From Candidatus Latescibacterota bacterium (GTDB lineage Bacteria; JAAXHH01; JACQVL01), in NCBI GenBank assembly GCA_016209865.1, contig JACQVL010000205.1, forward strand, positions 1 through 48,181: a DNA stretch of 48,181 nt, written 5' to 3'. Shown piece by piece: positions 17,330 through 27,484 of the stretch. Position 1 is the stretch's first letter. Every line of letters starts with the position of its first letter. The notes under the pieces are model-generated. The model ran no database searches. It had not been told where the DNA came from and saw nothing but the letters and a program-made list of their open reading frames with translations. Made by a program: the position numbers and the translations under genes.

Positions 17330-18245
17330 ATTCCAATCTCACCCGCGCCACCACCCACACACTCCCGTCGGACGGGACGATCAGGTCGAACAAAAGTCCC
17401 TGCTCCCCCTTTCGGCCTCGCACGTTCATCGCTTTCACGGCGTCGACCGCGCTGGCCAGCCGATTGACGATGGCCAGACCGACCAGATAGCCACTCCGGA
17501 CCCGGGCGCGTTCGCTCGACCGGCGGATGGAGAGGTACATCTTGCGGGCGGCGGCGCTGTCCCACGTCCAGGCGGCGTCGCCCGTGTAGAGCCGGGCGTG
17601 CTCCCGCTGGGTGAGCTGCTGCTCTTCGTTGTAGACCGCGTTGCTGGGATAACTCCCGATGATCCGAAAGTAGGAATCGGGTTTTCCGCCCAGACTGACG
17701 CTCGCATGCTCGGCGGCGTAAACCCGGGCGTCGTTCGTCCGCCAGCGGCCGAAGACCCGGAACACCGTGAACCCCGTCCAGGCCGCCGCCTCTGCGACGA
17801 AGAACACGCGCGCACGGCCCCAGTCGCCCGCATACCCCTCGCCCAGGCCGGGGACGAGCAGGGACAGGAAGACGGCTTTGCGGAGGGATTGGTGTGAGGC
17901 GGAATCGGTCAGTGACGAGTGACGAGTGACGAGTGACGAGCGGTCAGGGGTGCGAGCTGAATCAGGCATAGCCGATGAGGGACGCAGGGTGGTGTGAGTC
18001 GTGTCTGCTGTTTCCTGACCGAACGCAGGGGATGTCAAAAGGCCCGCCGCCAGGAGCGCGAGGAGGAGAAGTGCGATTTTGGATTTTGGATTTTGGATTT
18101 TGGATTGGAGAGTGCCAGACACGATGACAGTATCCTCAGAAGGTAAACCACACGGTTGCCCAGGAGGAGAGCGAGAGTGGATCTCCATCGAACTGCAATC
18201 GCAATCGTGACTCGCCTGATGCCCCCCGGCCTGATCGTGCCGCAA
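17328..18245 (-). CDS. DUF5683-like membrane protein (start uncertain)
   Basis: Signal-like IALLLLALLAAGLLTSPAFGQ then KAVFLSLLVPGLGEGYAGDWGRARVFFVAEAAAWTGFTVF. The N-terminal part of the ORF overlaps word-repeat DNA. Confidence 0.65.
   Translation of the reverse strand: MRHDQAGGHQASHDCDCSSMEIHSRSPPGQPCGLPSEDTVIVSGTLQSKIQNPKSKIALLLLALLAAGLLTSPAFGQETADTTHTTLRPSSAMPDSARTPDRSSLVTRHSSLTDSASHQSLRKAVFLSLLVPGLGEGYAGDWGRARVFFVAEAAAWTGFTVFRVFGRWRTNDARVYAAEHASVSLGGKPDSYFRIIGSYPSNAVYNEEQQLTQREHARLYTGDAAWTWDSAAARKMYLSIRRSSERARVRSGYLVGLAIVNRLASAVDAVKAMNVRGRKGEQGLLFDLIVPSDGSVWVVARVRLE
18072..18110. repeat. Tandem GGATTTT word tract
   Basis: gattttggattttggattttggattttggattgg; same word family as 193-285 and 1114-1216. 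Confidence 0.8.
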
Positions 18246-18846
18246 GCGCCGCGTCGATCGCGCTGACCAGATGGTTGACGAGCACCGCGCTCACCGAGTA
18301 CGTCGCCCACTTATACGCCTGGTTCATGTCATGCCGCATGGCGACGTACGACCGCCGGTTGGGCGACAGTCCGTTGAGCGCCGGGTCGTCGTCGTCCCAT
18401 CCGCGCCGGAATTTCTCGTACTTGCCGATTTGTTCATAGTACTGCTGGCTGCCATGCGGCCCGAGCGGCTCTCCCACCGAATTGTCCGTACATTCCGGCA
18501 TGCACCGTGTGCTATCCCAGTGCGCGTCCGCGAACGCGTACACCGTCCGTTTCCGGCTGTTCCCCGTCCGGTTGAGGAGGACGTACGCGGTGATCCCGCC
18601 GAGTTCGAGCGCGCTGAGCGCGAGTCCCCGTTTTTTCCCGACGTAGAGTTGTCCGGCGCCCGGAAAGATCGCAGACAGTAGGAACGCTTTCCCCGGACTC
18701 TTCCCCGCCGGTCGTTCGACCGCGGTCGTCGAGTCGGGCGTCTGGACGAGTCGGAGAGACTGGACGGGACGGAACGGTTGACCGGACACGGAGCCGGCGG
18801 AAAAGACGATCACGGCGGTACAGAAGAGCACGACGCCCTTTAACAT
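18136..18846 (-). CDS. DUF5683-like membrane protein, signal peptide-bearing
   Basis: MLKGVVLFCTAVIVFSAGSVSG..., KAFLLSAIFPGAGQLYVGKKRGLALSALELGGITAYVLL. Confidence 0.7.
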   Translation of the reverse strand: MLKGVVLFCTAVIVFSAGSVSGQPFRPVQSLRLVQTPDSTTAVERPAGKSPGKAFLLSAIFPGAGQLYVGKKRGLALSALELGGITAYVLLNRTGNSRKRTVYAFADAHWDSTRCMPECTDNSVGEPLGPHGSQQYYEQIGKYEKFRRGWDDDDPALNGLSPNRRSYVAMRHDMNQAYKWATYSVSAVLVNHLVSAIDAALAARSGRGASGESRLRLQFDGDPLSLSSWATVWFTF

Positions 18847-18889
18847 ACCTTTCTCCCTGTTTTTACCGATCACCGACCACCGACCACCG

Positions 18890-21800
18890 TCACTTCACCA
18901 CCGCAATCTTACAGAACACCGCATCCCCGCCCGCGCTGTCCCGCGCTTCCACCCGGCACAGGTAGACGCCGCTGGCCGTCCCCCGGACATCCCATCGGAT
19001 CTCGTTCTGGCCGGGGTTTCCAGGCCCCTCGAATTCATCGACGACCTCGCCCGTGAGGGTGTAGATCCGGAGATGGATACTCGCGCTGCGGCCAAGCCGG
19101 TACCGGATGCCCGCCGATCCGCCGTTCACCGGGTTGGGGTAGCAGTAGACCGACGCGGCGGCTAACAGGTTCCCCGGCGGCGTGGTACGATGCGACGGCG
19201 CGGCCATCGCGCCCGTCCGCCGGACATCGTGGGCGAGCATCGGCCAGGGCAACTGATCCGGGTTGCCCCGGAACGTCCACAGGTAGACGTACCCATCGTC
19301 GGCGCCGACGATGACCGCGATATCCCCGTTGCCCGTCAGGTCGCCTAACGCCGGGGAGGAGAGGACCGGCCCGCTCGCTCCCACCGGAAACCCGGCGGCC
19401 AGCCGGCCATCATGATGATACGCGGCGACCGTCCCGTTGGGCAGCCCGACCACGACCTCCGGGATGGCGTCCCCGTCCAGGTCCCCGATGGCCGGCGCGG
19501 AGCTGATCAGCCCGACCGGGTTCGCCCGGTCGATGACGACCGGGAAGTTCGTCACCGGCGCGCCGTTCCCGTGCCAGGCGAACACCCGGTTGGAGCCGGA
19601 CACGACCACCTCCGGGAGGCCGTCTCCATCGAGATCCCCCACGGCGGGCGGCGCGATAATTTCTGCCTTCCCATCGACCGGCCAGCCGGGCAGAGGAGAG
19701 CCGGACTGATCCCAGGCGGCGACCGTCCCGTCCGCGCCCACGACGACGACGTCAAACCGGCCGTCCCCGTCTAAGTCGGCCACGACCGGGGCGGACGCGC
19801 GGCCGAGCAGGCCGGCCGGCCGGGTCCACAGCGCGTGCCCCGTCGCGTCGACGACGGCCACCCGGCCTGCGCCGGGGGTGGCGAGGGCGACGATCAGCTC
19901 ATCACGCCCGTCCCCGTTCACGTCAGCGGCGGCCGGGGGCACGGAGAGCCGTTCGTTCAGCGTCTGGCTGAGGGTGACCGCAAACAGCGTCGTCCCGTCC
20001 GGACGGAGGGCGATCAGCCCGCCGGAGGACGTCCCGACGGCGATCCCGAATCGTCCGGAGTCGACCCGGAACACGGTCGGGGGGGTGAGGACGCTGCGAT
20101 CGGCCTGTCCGGTCGCGGGCGGCTGGATGAGGCGGACGGGGAACCCTGGCTTCGGGTCGGCCCGCCCGTCGAGGTTCGCATCCACTGGCTTCCAGGCGTA
20201 CACGCTCGACGCATCGGTGGTGATGACCTCGACCGCTCCGTCGCCGTCGAGGTCGGCGATGGCAGGCGCGGAGAAGAACGACCCGGCGGCCTCGGCAAAC
20301 ACCGCGGCCGGAGCGACGAGCGTATCTCCCCAGAAGGCGACCGTCCTGACGACATCCCCGTTCGGGATGAGCTTCGAGCCGTCGGCGCGCCAGGCGTACA
20401 ACCGTCCGTCCCCTGCCACGATGAACGCCTCAGCCTGCCGGTCCCGGTCCACGTCCGCCAGGACGGGGGACTGGACGGAGATGGGAGTCCCCACCGCGAC
20501 CGGCCAGCCGGCGCGGGTGTGACGGATGTCGACCGCCACGCGCATGACCAGGATGGGCGCGCTCTCGACCCGGATCGTCACGTGACTGTCCGCGCCGGAG
20601 TTGCTCCGGCTGTCCGGCGTCGTCGCCGGCCCGAAGATCGTCGTGTTCCCCCTGTAGAAGAGGTCTTCCGCCCGCTCTGTCTGAGAGGTGAACCCGATGT
20701 CCTGGATGCCGTCCGCCTCCTCCAGGTCGAGGAACCGGTGGTGCTCGTCCCACTGGAGCGCGTTCTCTTCCCAATTGCTGATGCCGTTGCGGTCGAAATC
20801 CCCGAACGCCACCCGCTCGTCCACGTGCCAGATCAGCACCCCGGAGCCGGGCAGGAGATAGTCGTATTCCTGATTCGGGCGTTTGCTCGCGTCGGACGGG
20901 CCGATGATGATCCCGTCCTGGAAGTGGAGGAACGCAGCGCCGTCCCCGTCCAAGTCGGTCTGCCGGTTCTCGATCAGGAAGTATTCCGACGGGGTGATCA
21001 GGGCTTTGATGACCTTCGTGCCGGTCGTCGACAGCCCGACCGCGATCAGGGGGATCAGGGCGGAATCGGCGACGACGTCCTGCGGGGTGACCCATCCTAA
21101 GAACGCCCGGGACCAGGCGCTGAATTCGACGGGCAGGGCGCCGGTGACGATCTGCTTCGTCGATCCCTCGCCGATGTCCACCGTCCCGCTCTCCCGGTCC
21201 ATCAGGTCGAACGGGCCGACCCCGGTGACCGAATTGAACGTGTTGTACAGGTCGGGCAGGCCGAGCTGGTGGCCGAACTCATGCGCTAAGGTCACGTTGA
21301 GCGCCCCGATGTTCTTGTCCTGGGAGGTCGTCTCCGGTATGATGATCGTCTCCCGGATGGAGACCGCGCCCCCGTCGACGACGATCGCCGGGCGTTCGTC
21401 CCCGATCCGGAGAAACCCGGACACCAGGTCGCCCGGACTGTTGCGGAGCCGGTCATGCTGCAGGTCGGAGCCGGCATGGAAGATGAGGTAGGCGTCGTAG
21501 TCGGCAAACCGGATGGCCGGGTCCTGGTCGGCCGCGGCGAACGCATCGTGCAGGAACTCCACCAGCCGGTCGAGTCGCTGCGGGTCGAACAGATCGACAT
21601 CCGGGCTGTAGTAGGCCATCTGGTGGGGCAGGGTATACGCCTGCCGGAGGCCGGCGGGGAAGACGTAGGCGGTCGTCTTAAACTGTCGGTAGGAGACTGT
21701 CTGGTAGTACGTGCTCATCGCTGCCAGGTGGCGCTCGAAGTAGAGACGGTCGTGGGGGGCCTGATCGATGATGTGGCCTTCTGCCCGCTCAAACTCCTCC

Positions 21801-22195
21801 GGAGTCCGATAATCGAACTGGCCGGTCCCGGTCGTCTTCGAGGTGGTGTCCGGGAGGAATTCCACGCGGATGGCCAGGATGCGAATCGTGGATGGGATGA
21901 CGGGGCCGGTGGGTCGGGGCAGGCTGAAGGGCGCCGGTCGCTCAAGACGGAGCAGGTTGCGGGCGGAGACGTGATGGCGTGGAAACCTGGATGGCGTCTC
22001 CGATCCGGCTTCTGAGAGCGGGGTCACCCGTCTGGCTGGGAGCAGGTGGTCTCCGTGTGCGCTGGAGGCCAGGAGACAGAGACTCCCCAGTGCGCATACC
22101 CAGAGGCCCATCCGCGCCAACCAACCGATCCTCACGCGACCCCCAGAGGGAAGATCAGTGATGAGTGACCAGTGACGAGTGACGAGTAAGAGCAA
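18890..22195 (-). CDS. Secreted M6-family metalloprotease with FG-GAP/VCBS repeats and FlgD/T9SS-type C-terminal domain (start uncertain, perhaps 22111 or 22135)
   Basis: TLAHEFGHQLGLPDLYN zinc motif; about seven xxDxDGDGxxEVVV repeats; C-terminal YCYPNPVNGGSAGIRYRLGRSASIHLRIYTLTGEVVDEF...GVYLCRVEARD. Confidence 0.9.
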   Translation of the reverse strand: MLLLVTRHWSLITDLPSGGRVRIGWLARMGLWVCALGSLCLLASSAHGDHLLPARRVTPLSEAGSETPSRFPRHHVSARNLLRLERPAPFSLPRPTGPVIPSTIRILAIRVEFLPDTTSKTTGTGQFDYRTPEEFERAEGHIIDQAPHDRLYFERHLAAMSTYYQTVSYRQFKTTAYVFPAGLRQAYTLPHQMAYYSPDVDLFDPQRLDRLVEFLHDAFAAADQDPAIRFADYDAYLIFHAGSDLQHDRLRNSPGDLVSGFLRIGDERPAIVVDGGAVSIRETIIIPETTSQDKNIGALNVTLAHEFGHQLGLPDLYNTFNSVTGVGPFDLMDRESGTVDIGEGSTKQIVTGALPVEFSAWSRAFLGWVTPQDVVADSALIPLIAVGLSTTGTKVIKALITPSEYFLIENRQTDLDGDGAAFLHFQDGIIIGPSDASKRPNQEYDYLLPGSGVLIWHVDERVAFGDFDRNGISNWEENALQWDEHHRFLDLEEADGIQDIGFTSQTERAEDLFYRGNTTIFGPATTPDSRSNSGADSHVTIRVESAPILVMRVAVDIRHTRAGWPVAVGTPISVQSPVLADVDRDRQAEAFIVAGDGRLYAWRADGSKLIPNGDVVRTVAFWGDTLVAPAAVFAEAAGSFFSAPAIADLDGDGAVEVITTDASSVYAWKPVDANLDGRADPKPGFPVRLIQPPATGQADRSVLTPPTVFRVDSGRFGIAVGTSSGGLIALRPDGTTLFAVTLSQTLNERLSVPPAAADVNGDGRDELIVALATPGAGRVAVVDATGHALWTRPAGLLGRASAPVVADLDGDGRFDVVVVGADGTVAAWDQSGSPLPGWPVDGKAEIIAPPAVGDLDGDGLPEVVVSGSNRVFAWHGNGAPVTNFPVVIDRANPVGLISSAPAIGDLDGDAIPEVVVGLPNGTVAAYHHDGRLAAGFPVGASGPVLSSPALGDLTGNGDIAVIVGADDGYVYLWTFRGNPDQLPWPMLAHDVRRTGAMAAPSHRTTPPGNLLAAASVYCYPNPVNGGSAGIRYRLGRSASIHLRIYTLTGEVVDEFEGPGNPGQNEIRWDVRGTASGVYLCRVEARDSAGGDAVFCKIAVVK

Positions 22196-22247
22196 AAGAG
22201 AACGGTATCAGGTTTGACTCGTCACTTGTCACTTCCCACTCGTCACT
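22157..22247. repeat. Short-word inverted repeat, GTGACGAGTGAC family
   Basis: gtgatgagtgaccagtgacgagtgacgagtaag (left) and gactcgtcacttgtcacttcccactcgtcactgcc (right). Confidence 0.8.
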
Positions 22248-22251
22248 GCCT

Positions 22252-23259
22252 TTAAAACCCCGCCGTGATGGAGAATTTCGTGATGTTCTGGAGGACCGCG
22301 TTGCTCCCGCCGGTCATGTAGCTGAAGTCGAACCGGTACGTGCGCCACTGGAGGCCGCCGCCGAACGTCGGGGTGAGGGTCATGGCTCGCTTGCCGTTCG
22401 AGTTGATCTTCCCCGCCATGTCGGCGATGGCGCCAGTTCGGAGCGCGATGAAGTTGGCGTACCAGTATTCGCCCCCGACGTTCCACACCGACTCGCTCAA
22501 CGAGCTGACGGTCTGTTTCGTGACGAGCGATTTATTGAAATCAGAGGCGATCGTCAGTCGATTGTACTTCCCGTCCAGCGCCTTGAGGGCGAACCCGACC
22601 TTGAGGTTCCGGGGCAACGGGTCGGCCTGGTCGGCGTCGATATACGTCACCTTCGGCCCTAAGTTCTGGACGACCCCGGCTAAGGTCAGGCGGCGGTGAA
22701 TTCGGTACATCGCCCCGGCATCGACGGCGAAGGTCGTGGCGATCCCCTTCCCCACCTCCGCCCCCGCGCCGACGTTCGACAGGTTGCTCCGGATGATCTT
22801 CACGTTCGACCCGACGGCCAGGACGTTGGCGATCTTCGTCCCGTACGACAGGACGACGGCCACGTCGAAGCTGCTGAAATTGCCCAGCTCATCCCCGATT
22901 TCGTTCGTCCTGGTCTGTTCGCCGAGCGACAGGTAGGGAACGCTGATCCCGATCGTGCCCAATCCTTTGACGGGCTGGACGTAGGAAAAATAGAGGTAAT
23001 AGAGATCGTCGGCCAGTTCCGGGAGCCATTTAAAGTAGGTGAACGTCAACTCTTTATGGTCCGCGTAGCCGAGCGCTCCGGGGTTCCATGCCGTGGCCAT
23101 CGCGCCGTCCACGATGGCAACCGCGGTTTCGCCCATGCCGGTCGAGCGCGCGTCGGGCGAGATCCGCAAGAAGAGCACCCCCGATTCACTGACGGCGAGC
23201 GCGCGGCTCATCGGACAGATCAGGAGCGCAAGGACGAGGGACAGAGTCAATCGTTTCAT
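22252..23259 (-). CDS. PorV/PorQ-like outer-membrane protein
   Basis: Signal peptide; ESGVLFLRISPDARSTGMGETAVAIVDGAMATAWNPGALGYADHKELTFTYFKWLPEL; beta-rich remainder. Confidence 0.85.
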   Translation of the reverse strand: MKRLTLSLVLALLICPMSRALAVSESGVLFLRISPDARSTGMGETAVAIVDGAMATAWNPGALGYADHKELTFTYFKWLPELADDLYYLYFSYVQPVKGLGTIGISVPYLSLGEQTRTNEIGDELGNFSSFDVAVVLSYGTKIANVLAVGSNVKIIRSNLSNVGAGAEVGKGIATTFAVDAGAMYRIHRRLTLAGVVQNLGPKVTYIDADQADPLPRNLKVGFALKALDGKYNRLTIASDFNKSLVTKQTVSSLSESVWNVGGEYWYANFIALRTGAIADMAGKINSNGKRAMTLTPTFGGGLQWRTYRFDFSYMTGGSNAVLQNITKFSITAGF

Positions 23260-23287
23260 AGTGAAACCTCCTTATGATTCAAAGCAC

Positions 23288-23408
23288 GTATAGGAGTATG
23301 GGGGTATGAGACAAAACCTGTATGGGAGTATGGGGGTATGGGAGCAAGATCGACTCCCGTCATCGTCTTCTCTCCGTTTTTTCTCCCACACTCCCACACT
23401 CCCACACA
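23288..23408. repeat. Short-word inverted repeat (GTATGGGAGTATGGGGG / CTCCCACACTCCCACAC)
   Basis: Left about 23288-23347, right about 23382-23408, between the PorV-like and PorU-like genes. Confidence 0.7.
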
Positions 23409-23428
23409 TCATTACTCCCTCAGAAGAT

Positions 23429-26400
23429 TCATCGCATCACGATCATCCGACCGACTACGGCGACGGTTTTCCGGTCCGGAGAGCGTGATCGGGCCGTGAC
23501 CCGGTACAGGTATGTCCCATTGGCCAGCCGGTCTCCATCCCGGTCGAGGCCGTCCCAGTCGATCTGGTTGAATCCCTGATGTCCTGTGATGCCGTCGAGC
23601 GTCTGGATGAGCGTCCCGGCGACCGTGTACACCCGGACGGTCACGTCCGCGTCCTGCGTCAGCTCGAACGTCAACGTCGTCTTGTCGGTGAACGGGTTGG
23701 GATAGTTCATCGCGTTCGTGATGCGCAGATCCGTGTCCGCCACGACCGACAGGACGAGGGTGACCGCCGAGGGGTTATTGACGTTGTCCCAGGCCTTGAT
23801 CGTCACCGTATGCGTGCCGGGGGTGAGCAACGGAAGCCGGGCGGTCAGGCTTCCGCGCTGATAATTCCCCGTCTCATAGACGAACAGGCCCGTCACGTCC
23901 CGCCGGGTCCGGGCATCCCCGTCCGTCTGCACGGTGATCTGATGCCCGACTTCTCCCGTGATGTTGATCCCGCTCTCATCGAACAAAACGATCGTCAGCG
24001 CCGGGGTGGATGAGACGAAATCGTCCGACACGAACGGCCGTCCATCGACGGACACCTCGATCGCCGGTCCGGTCGAGTCCCGCACCGCCTGGCTGGAACC
24101 TCGGAGGGGGAGGAAATCTATCGCCCCGCTCCCGTCCGTCTGCCCATCCCACGCGTAGACGCTCACCCGTCCCCGGTCCCCGCCGTACGTGATGTCCCGT
24201 GGGACGATAAACGAAGCGGCGAACGTCCCCCGCTCGACCGCGACCGATCCCCGGAACACCGACGAACCCGGTAGTTGATACACAATCCGGCCGCCCTCTG
24301 CTGTAATATACGTCACGTCTCGCGCAGAATCCAGGGTCTGGACGAAGGCCGTCCCGGTAAACCCCGTGTCCGTCGCCCCGTCCCGGATGACCTCACCGTG
24401 GACGGCGGCGGTCTGGAGCACCCGCAGGGTATCGGTGGAATCGGGGGTGAACCGGATGGCGTGTGCGGGAGCGCCCAGGGCCATCGTCGGGTCGCCGAAG
24501 AGGAGGTATTTTTCGCTGTTCTCCCGGTTCCCCGTCTGGATCTTCGCGGCCATCAGCGCCGACCCGATGGGCAGGCGGCGTTGCAGGATTCCCTCGTAGA
24601 AAAACCGGTTCAGGATGATATTCGGCGAGGGAAACGACAGCCGGGTGGCCCCGACGAACGCGACCGCCCCCCGGTTCTCAGTCCGGAGCAGTTCCTCAGC
24701 CATCGCGTCATCCGTCACTAAGTCAAACCGCCCGGCCGTGCAGGTCGCCGTGAAGAACATCGGGAGTCGGTTGCCGTTGGCCAGCGCCGGCAGGTCCCGG
24801 ACGAGGTTGAACACATGCTCGTGGGCCCACAGGGTGGCCGACCCGTGTCCGACGTAGTTGACCAGGAGCGCGCCGTCGTTGAGCCGGGCGAGCAGCGCGT
24901 CGCGTGCCGCGGGCTTTTCCCCGGCGGCGTCGAGCGGGTACTCCGTCAGGTAGACTTTCTCGACGTTGAACGACCGCGGGATCCATTCCTGTGCCAGTCG
25001 TTCCGTATCCCCGGTGTGGTAAGGCTCCCCGAACGGTTGGCCGGGCGTCCGCTCGTCATCCGCCGTCAGCACGATCGTGTTCCGCCAGACCCCGAACTCC
25101 GGATGTGTTTCGTAGTCGACGATCTTCCTGACCGCGATGTCCGCCTGAGCGCGGGACTGTACGGCGAGCCGGCCGATCGCCATGTCGGGGTAGATATCAT
25201 CATCAAATGCCAGGTTTCCGTTCCCGTCGAAGTAGACGAACCAGTCGTCCGTACACCGGTCCCCGCTCTCGAACGGCGGAACCCAGTTCCCCCGGCTGTT
25301 CTTCGAATGGTTCTTGTAATCGTACGTCCCATCCCCGACGAGGAGCACGTACGCGGGCCGCCGGCCGGTGGACGACCAGATGAACGTGGCGTACCGCAGG
25401 AAATCCCGGATGGCTGTCGGGTCGAACAGTCCCCAGGCGAATTCGTCGTAGATGTCCGACGTACGGGCGACGAACACCTGGAGGCCGTTTTTCGTCTCGC
25501 GCAGCGTTTTGAGCGGCGTCACCATGTCGACGAACTCGTCATGGGCGACGATGAGGTAGTCGGCGGAGTTCGTGACAGACCGGAGGTTCGACCCGCTGTC
25601 CCGCTCGACCGCGACCGGCTGCTTCCAGCGAGCGGGCGTCGTCAAATGATATTGCGTCGGGTTGCCCGTCCTGACGGAATCCTGAAACCCGCCGGCCGCA
25701 TCCGTCGTGATCCGGACGATATCGAGCGGGTCGGTCACGTCATAGACCTGGGCGTCTGCGCCCGCGCCGGTGATCTGGTAGCGCACCGTCGGGCCGGTCG
25801 CCTGGGGGTCCTGGGCGAACGCCAAATCGCCGGCCCCCGCCTCTAAGGGTTTCCAGAACGACAGCTCGAACCAATCGAAGTAGAGGTGGTCGGGCCGGTT
25901 CGGGTCCTGGTTCTCGCGGGGGACGACGATCCGGATGTCGTTCGTCCCGGTCTTCAGCCACGGGCCGATGCCGGTGATGATGACGGGGATCGACTCCCCG
26001 CCCCATCGTTGTTCCCCGGCGAAGGTGCCGTTGATGAATACCTGGACGTAGTGGGTGAACTGGGTCTTGCCCTGGAACCGGAACCGGGCGGTGACGAGTC
26101 CGTTCCGGCTCACGGTGCCCAGGTCGACCCGGTACGTGGCTTCCTCCCGGAACCCGCCGTCGAACAGTTGCCAGAACCACTCCGTCCCGGAATCGAGCGG
26201 GTTGACCAGTTCGCGTTCCTCATGCCGCCGTACCGGCGTGTCCGTCTGGACGACCCCACCAGCGGCCTGGCCGCTGCGCGGCTGGACCCGCTTGCCGTTC
26301 GTCCCGTCGCCCGCCGTGAGCCAGTAGACGTTCGTGTCCGTGTACGGGTTCTGGTAGAACGTGTACGTCCGCGACCCCGACTGGAAGTCCCACCCACTCA

Positions 26401-27484
26401 ACGCGACCCCGTAGAAGAGGATGGAATCAGTCGAATCAAACCGCCCGTCCTGCTCGCCCGCGACGACGATCGGGACCTCGGTCAGGACTGGCCGGGGGGC
26501 GTCGAGGTCCTGGGGGAGTGCCCGGCTGCCGCCGTTGTACAGCCGGATCGTCCGCGGGTCGACGCCATTCACGTCGAACCCGGCGGCCTGGAGCGTGTTC
26601 GTATCGAGCCGGTAGAACCCGGTCTCCGTGAGTTGAACCTTGAACCAGTCGCCGGGACCGAACGCAGTCAGCCCACTAACGGGTTTGGTGATCGGGGGAC
26701 TTGCCGGGGAGGTCCACGGCGCGGCCGCGTCGGCGTTGAGGACGATCGACCGGTAGACCGGGTCGAGGAGGTCGGGGTCTGTCCGCCGGGCGGGCTGACC
26801 GGGCCCGGCCGGGAGGTTGAACCGGACCTCGACCCGGATGCGGTCGTAGAGCCGGACCCGTCCCGTGGCCGGACTGTAGGCGAGGGGCGCGATGAAGAGC
26901 GGCAGGACGGCGCGCCCGCGGAGGATGGCGGGACGGCCGATCGTGACCCGCTGTTCCGGGATGAACGCGACAGCGGCGTACGTGTTTCGATCCGGCCTCT
27001 CGTTCCTGAATCGTGGTATCCCGTCGAGCTCCTCGCGCTCGTGGATGAGGCCGGGCGCGGGCGCAAGCCGGTAGCCGGACTGCTCCCGGTAGGGCGCGTC
27101 GAGCACCGTGACTGACGGCGCTGCACCGGGTGGAAGGCCGATGAGGACGCGGCGTTCCGGCATCTGGGGACGGCCAGGGTCGGTCGTCGATGGACAGCGA
27201 GAGATCGTCAGCACGTCGAACCGTTCTCCTCCGATGGACACCGTATCGCGCTGAACGGGGTCGGGGACGTACTCGAACACCACACCCACGAGGTCGGCAC
27301 GCACCAGCCGAACATCGGGATCATCGGGTGGGGTTAACGCGCTGAGGGGAACAGGGAGTGCCGTGAGGATGAGCAGGCTGAACGCCAGGCTGGGGAGCAG
27401 CAGCGCTCGCAAAAAAACCGGATGCCATCGTGCAGAATTTCTCTCCTGGCGATCCGGCAGCGTCTGCCGTCTGAGCGTATCCAC
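23429..27484 (-). CDS. PorU-like C25 (gingipain-type) cysteine protease with FlgD-like C-terminal domain
   Basis: LLVNYVGHGSATLWAHEHVFNL...LPMFFTATCTAGRFD (His/Cys of C25), VAFVGATRLSFPSPN; C-terminal NYPNPFTDKTTLTFELTQDADVTVRVYTVAGTLIQTLDG...LANGTYLYRVTA. Confidence 0.9.
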   Translation of the reverse strand: MDTLRRQTLPDRQERNSARWHPVFLRALLLPSLAFSLLILTALPVPLSALTPPDDPDVRLVRADLVGVVFEYVPDPVQRDTVSIGGERFDVLTISRCPSTTDPGRPQMPERRVLIGLPPGAAPSVTVLDAPYREQSGYRLAPAPGLIHEREELDGIPRFRNERPDRNTYAAVAFIPEQRVTIGRPAILRGRAVLPLFIAPLAYSPATGRVRLYDRIRVEVRFNLPAGPGQPARRTDPDLLDPVYRSIVLNADAAAPWTSPASPPITKPVSGLTAFGPGDWFKVQLTETGFYRLDTNTLQAAGFDVNGVDPRTIRLYNGGSRALPQDLDAPRPVLTEVPIVVAGEQDGRFDSTDSILFYGVALSGWDFQSGSRTYTFYQNPYTDTNVYWLTAGDGTNGKRVQPRSGQAAGGVVQTDTPVRRHEERELVNPLDSGTEWFWQLFDGGFREEATYRVDLGTVSRNGLVTARFRFQGKTQFTHYVQVFINGTFAGEQRWGGESIPVIITGIGPWLKTGTNDIRIVVPRENQDPNRPDHLYFDWFELSFWKPLEAGAGDLAFAQDPQATGPTVRYQITGAGADAQVYDVTDPLDIVRITTDAAGGFQDSVRTGNPTQYHLTTPARWKQPVAVERDSGSNLRSVTNSADYLIVAHDEFVDMVTPLKTLRETKNGLQVFVARTSDIYDEFAWGLFDPTAIRDFLRYATFIWSSTGRRPAYVLLVGDGTYDYKNHSKNSRGNWVPPFESGDRCTDDWFVYFDGNGNLAFDDDIYPDMAIGRLAVQSRAQADIAVRKIVDYETHPEFGVWRNTIVLTADDERTPGQPFGEPYHTGDTERLAQEWIPRSFNVEKVYLTEYPLDAAGEKPAARDALLARLNDGALLVNYVGHGSATLWAHEHVFNLVRDLPALANGNRLPMFFTATCTAGRFDLVTDDAMAEELLRTENRGAVAFVGATRLSFPSPNIILNRFFYEGILQRRLPIGSALMAAKIQTGNRENSEKYLLFGDPTMALGAPAHAIRFTPDSTDTLRVLQTAAVHGEVIRDGATDTGFTGTAFVQTLDSARDVTYITAEGGRIVYQLPGSSVFRGSVAVERGTFAASFIVPRDITYGGDRGRVSVYAWDGQTDGSGAIDFLPLRGSSQAVRDSTGPAIEVSVDGRPFVSDDFVSSTPALTIVLFDESGINITGEVGHQITVQTDGDARTRRDVTGLFVYETGNYQRGSLTARLPLLTPGTHTVTIKAWDNVNNPSAVTLVLSVVADTDLRITNAMNYPNPFTDKTTLTFELTQDADVTVRVYTVAGTLIQTLDGITGHQGFNQIDWDGLDRDGDRLANGTYLYRVTARSRSPDRKTVAVVGRMIVMR

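Noticed and set aside
19835-21100. 421-aa plus-strand ORF
   Set aside because: Antisense to the M6/FG-GAP protease; Arg/Gly/Asp/Pro-rich composition is the usual shadow of a high-GC gene.
193-23408. Short-word repeats considered as CRISPR arrays
   Set aside because: Units are only 6-14 nt, with no uniform repeat-spacer spacing and no cas genes; the arms are inverted.
25886-27115. 409-aa plus-strand ORF (and 24815-25846)
   Set aside because: Antisense shadows of the PorU-like gene with low-complexity composition and no recognisable motif.
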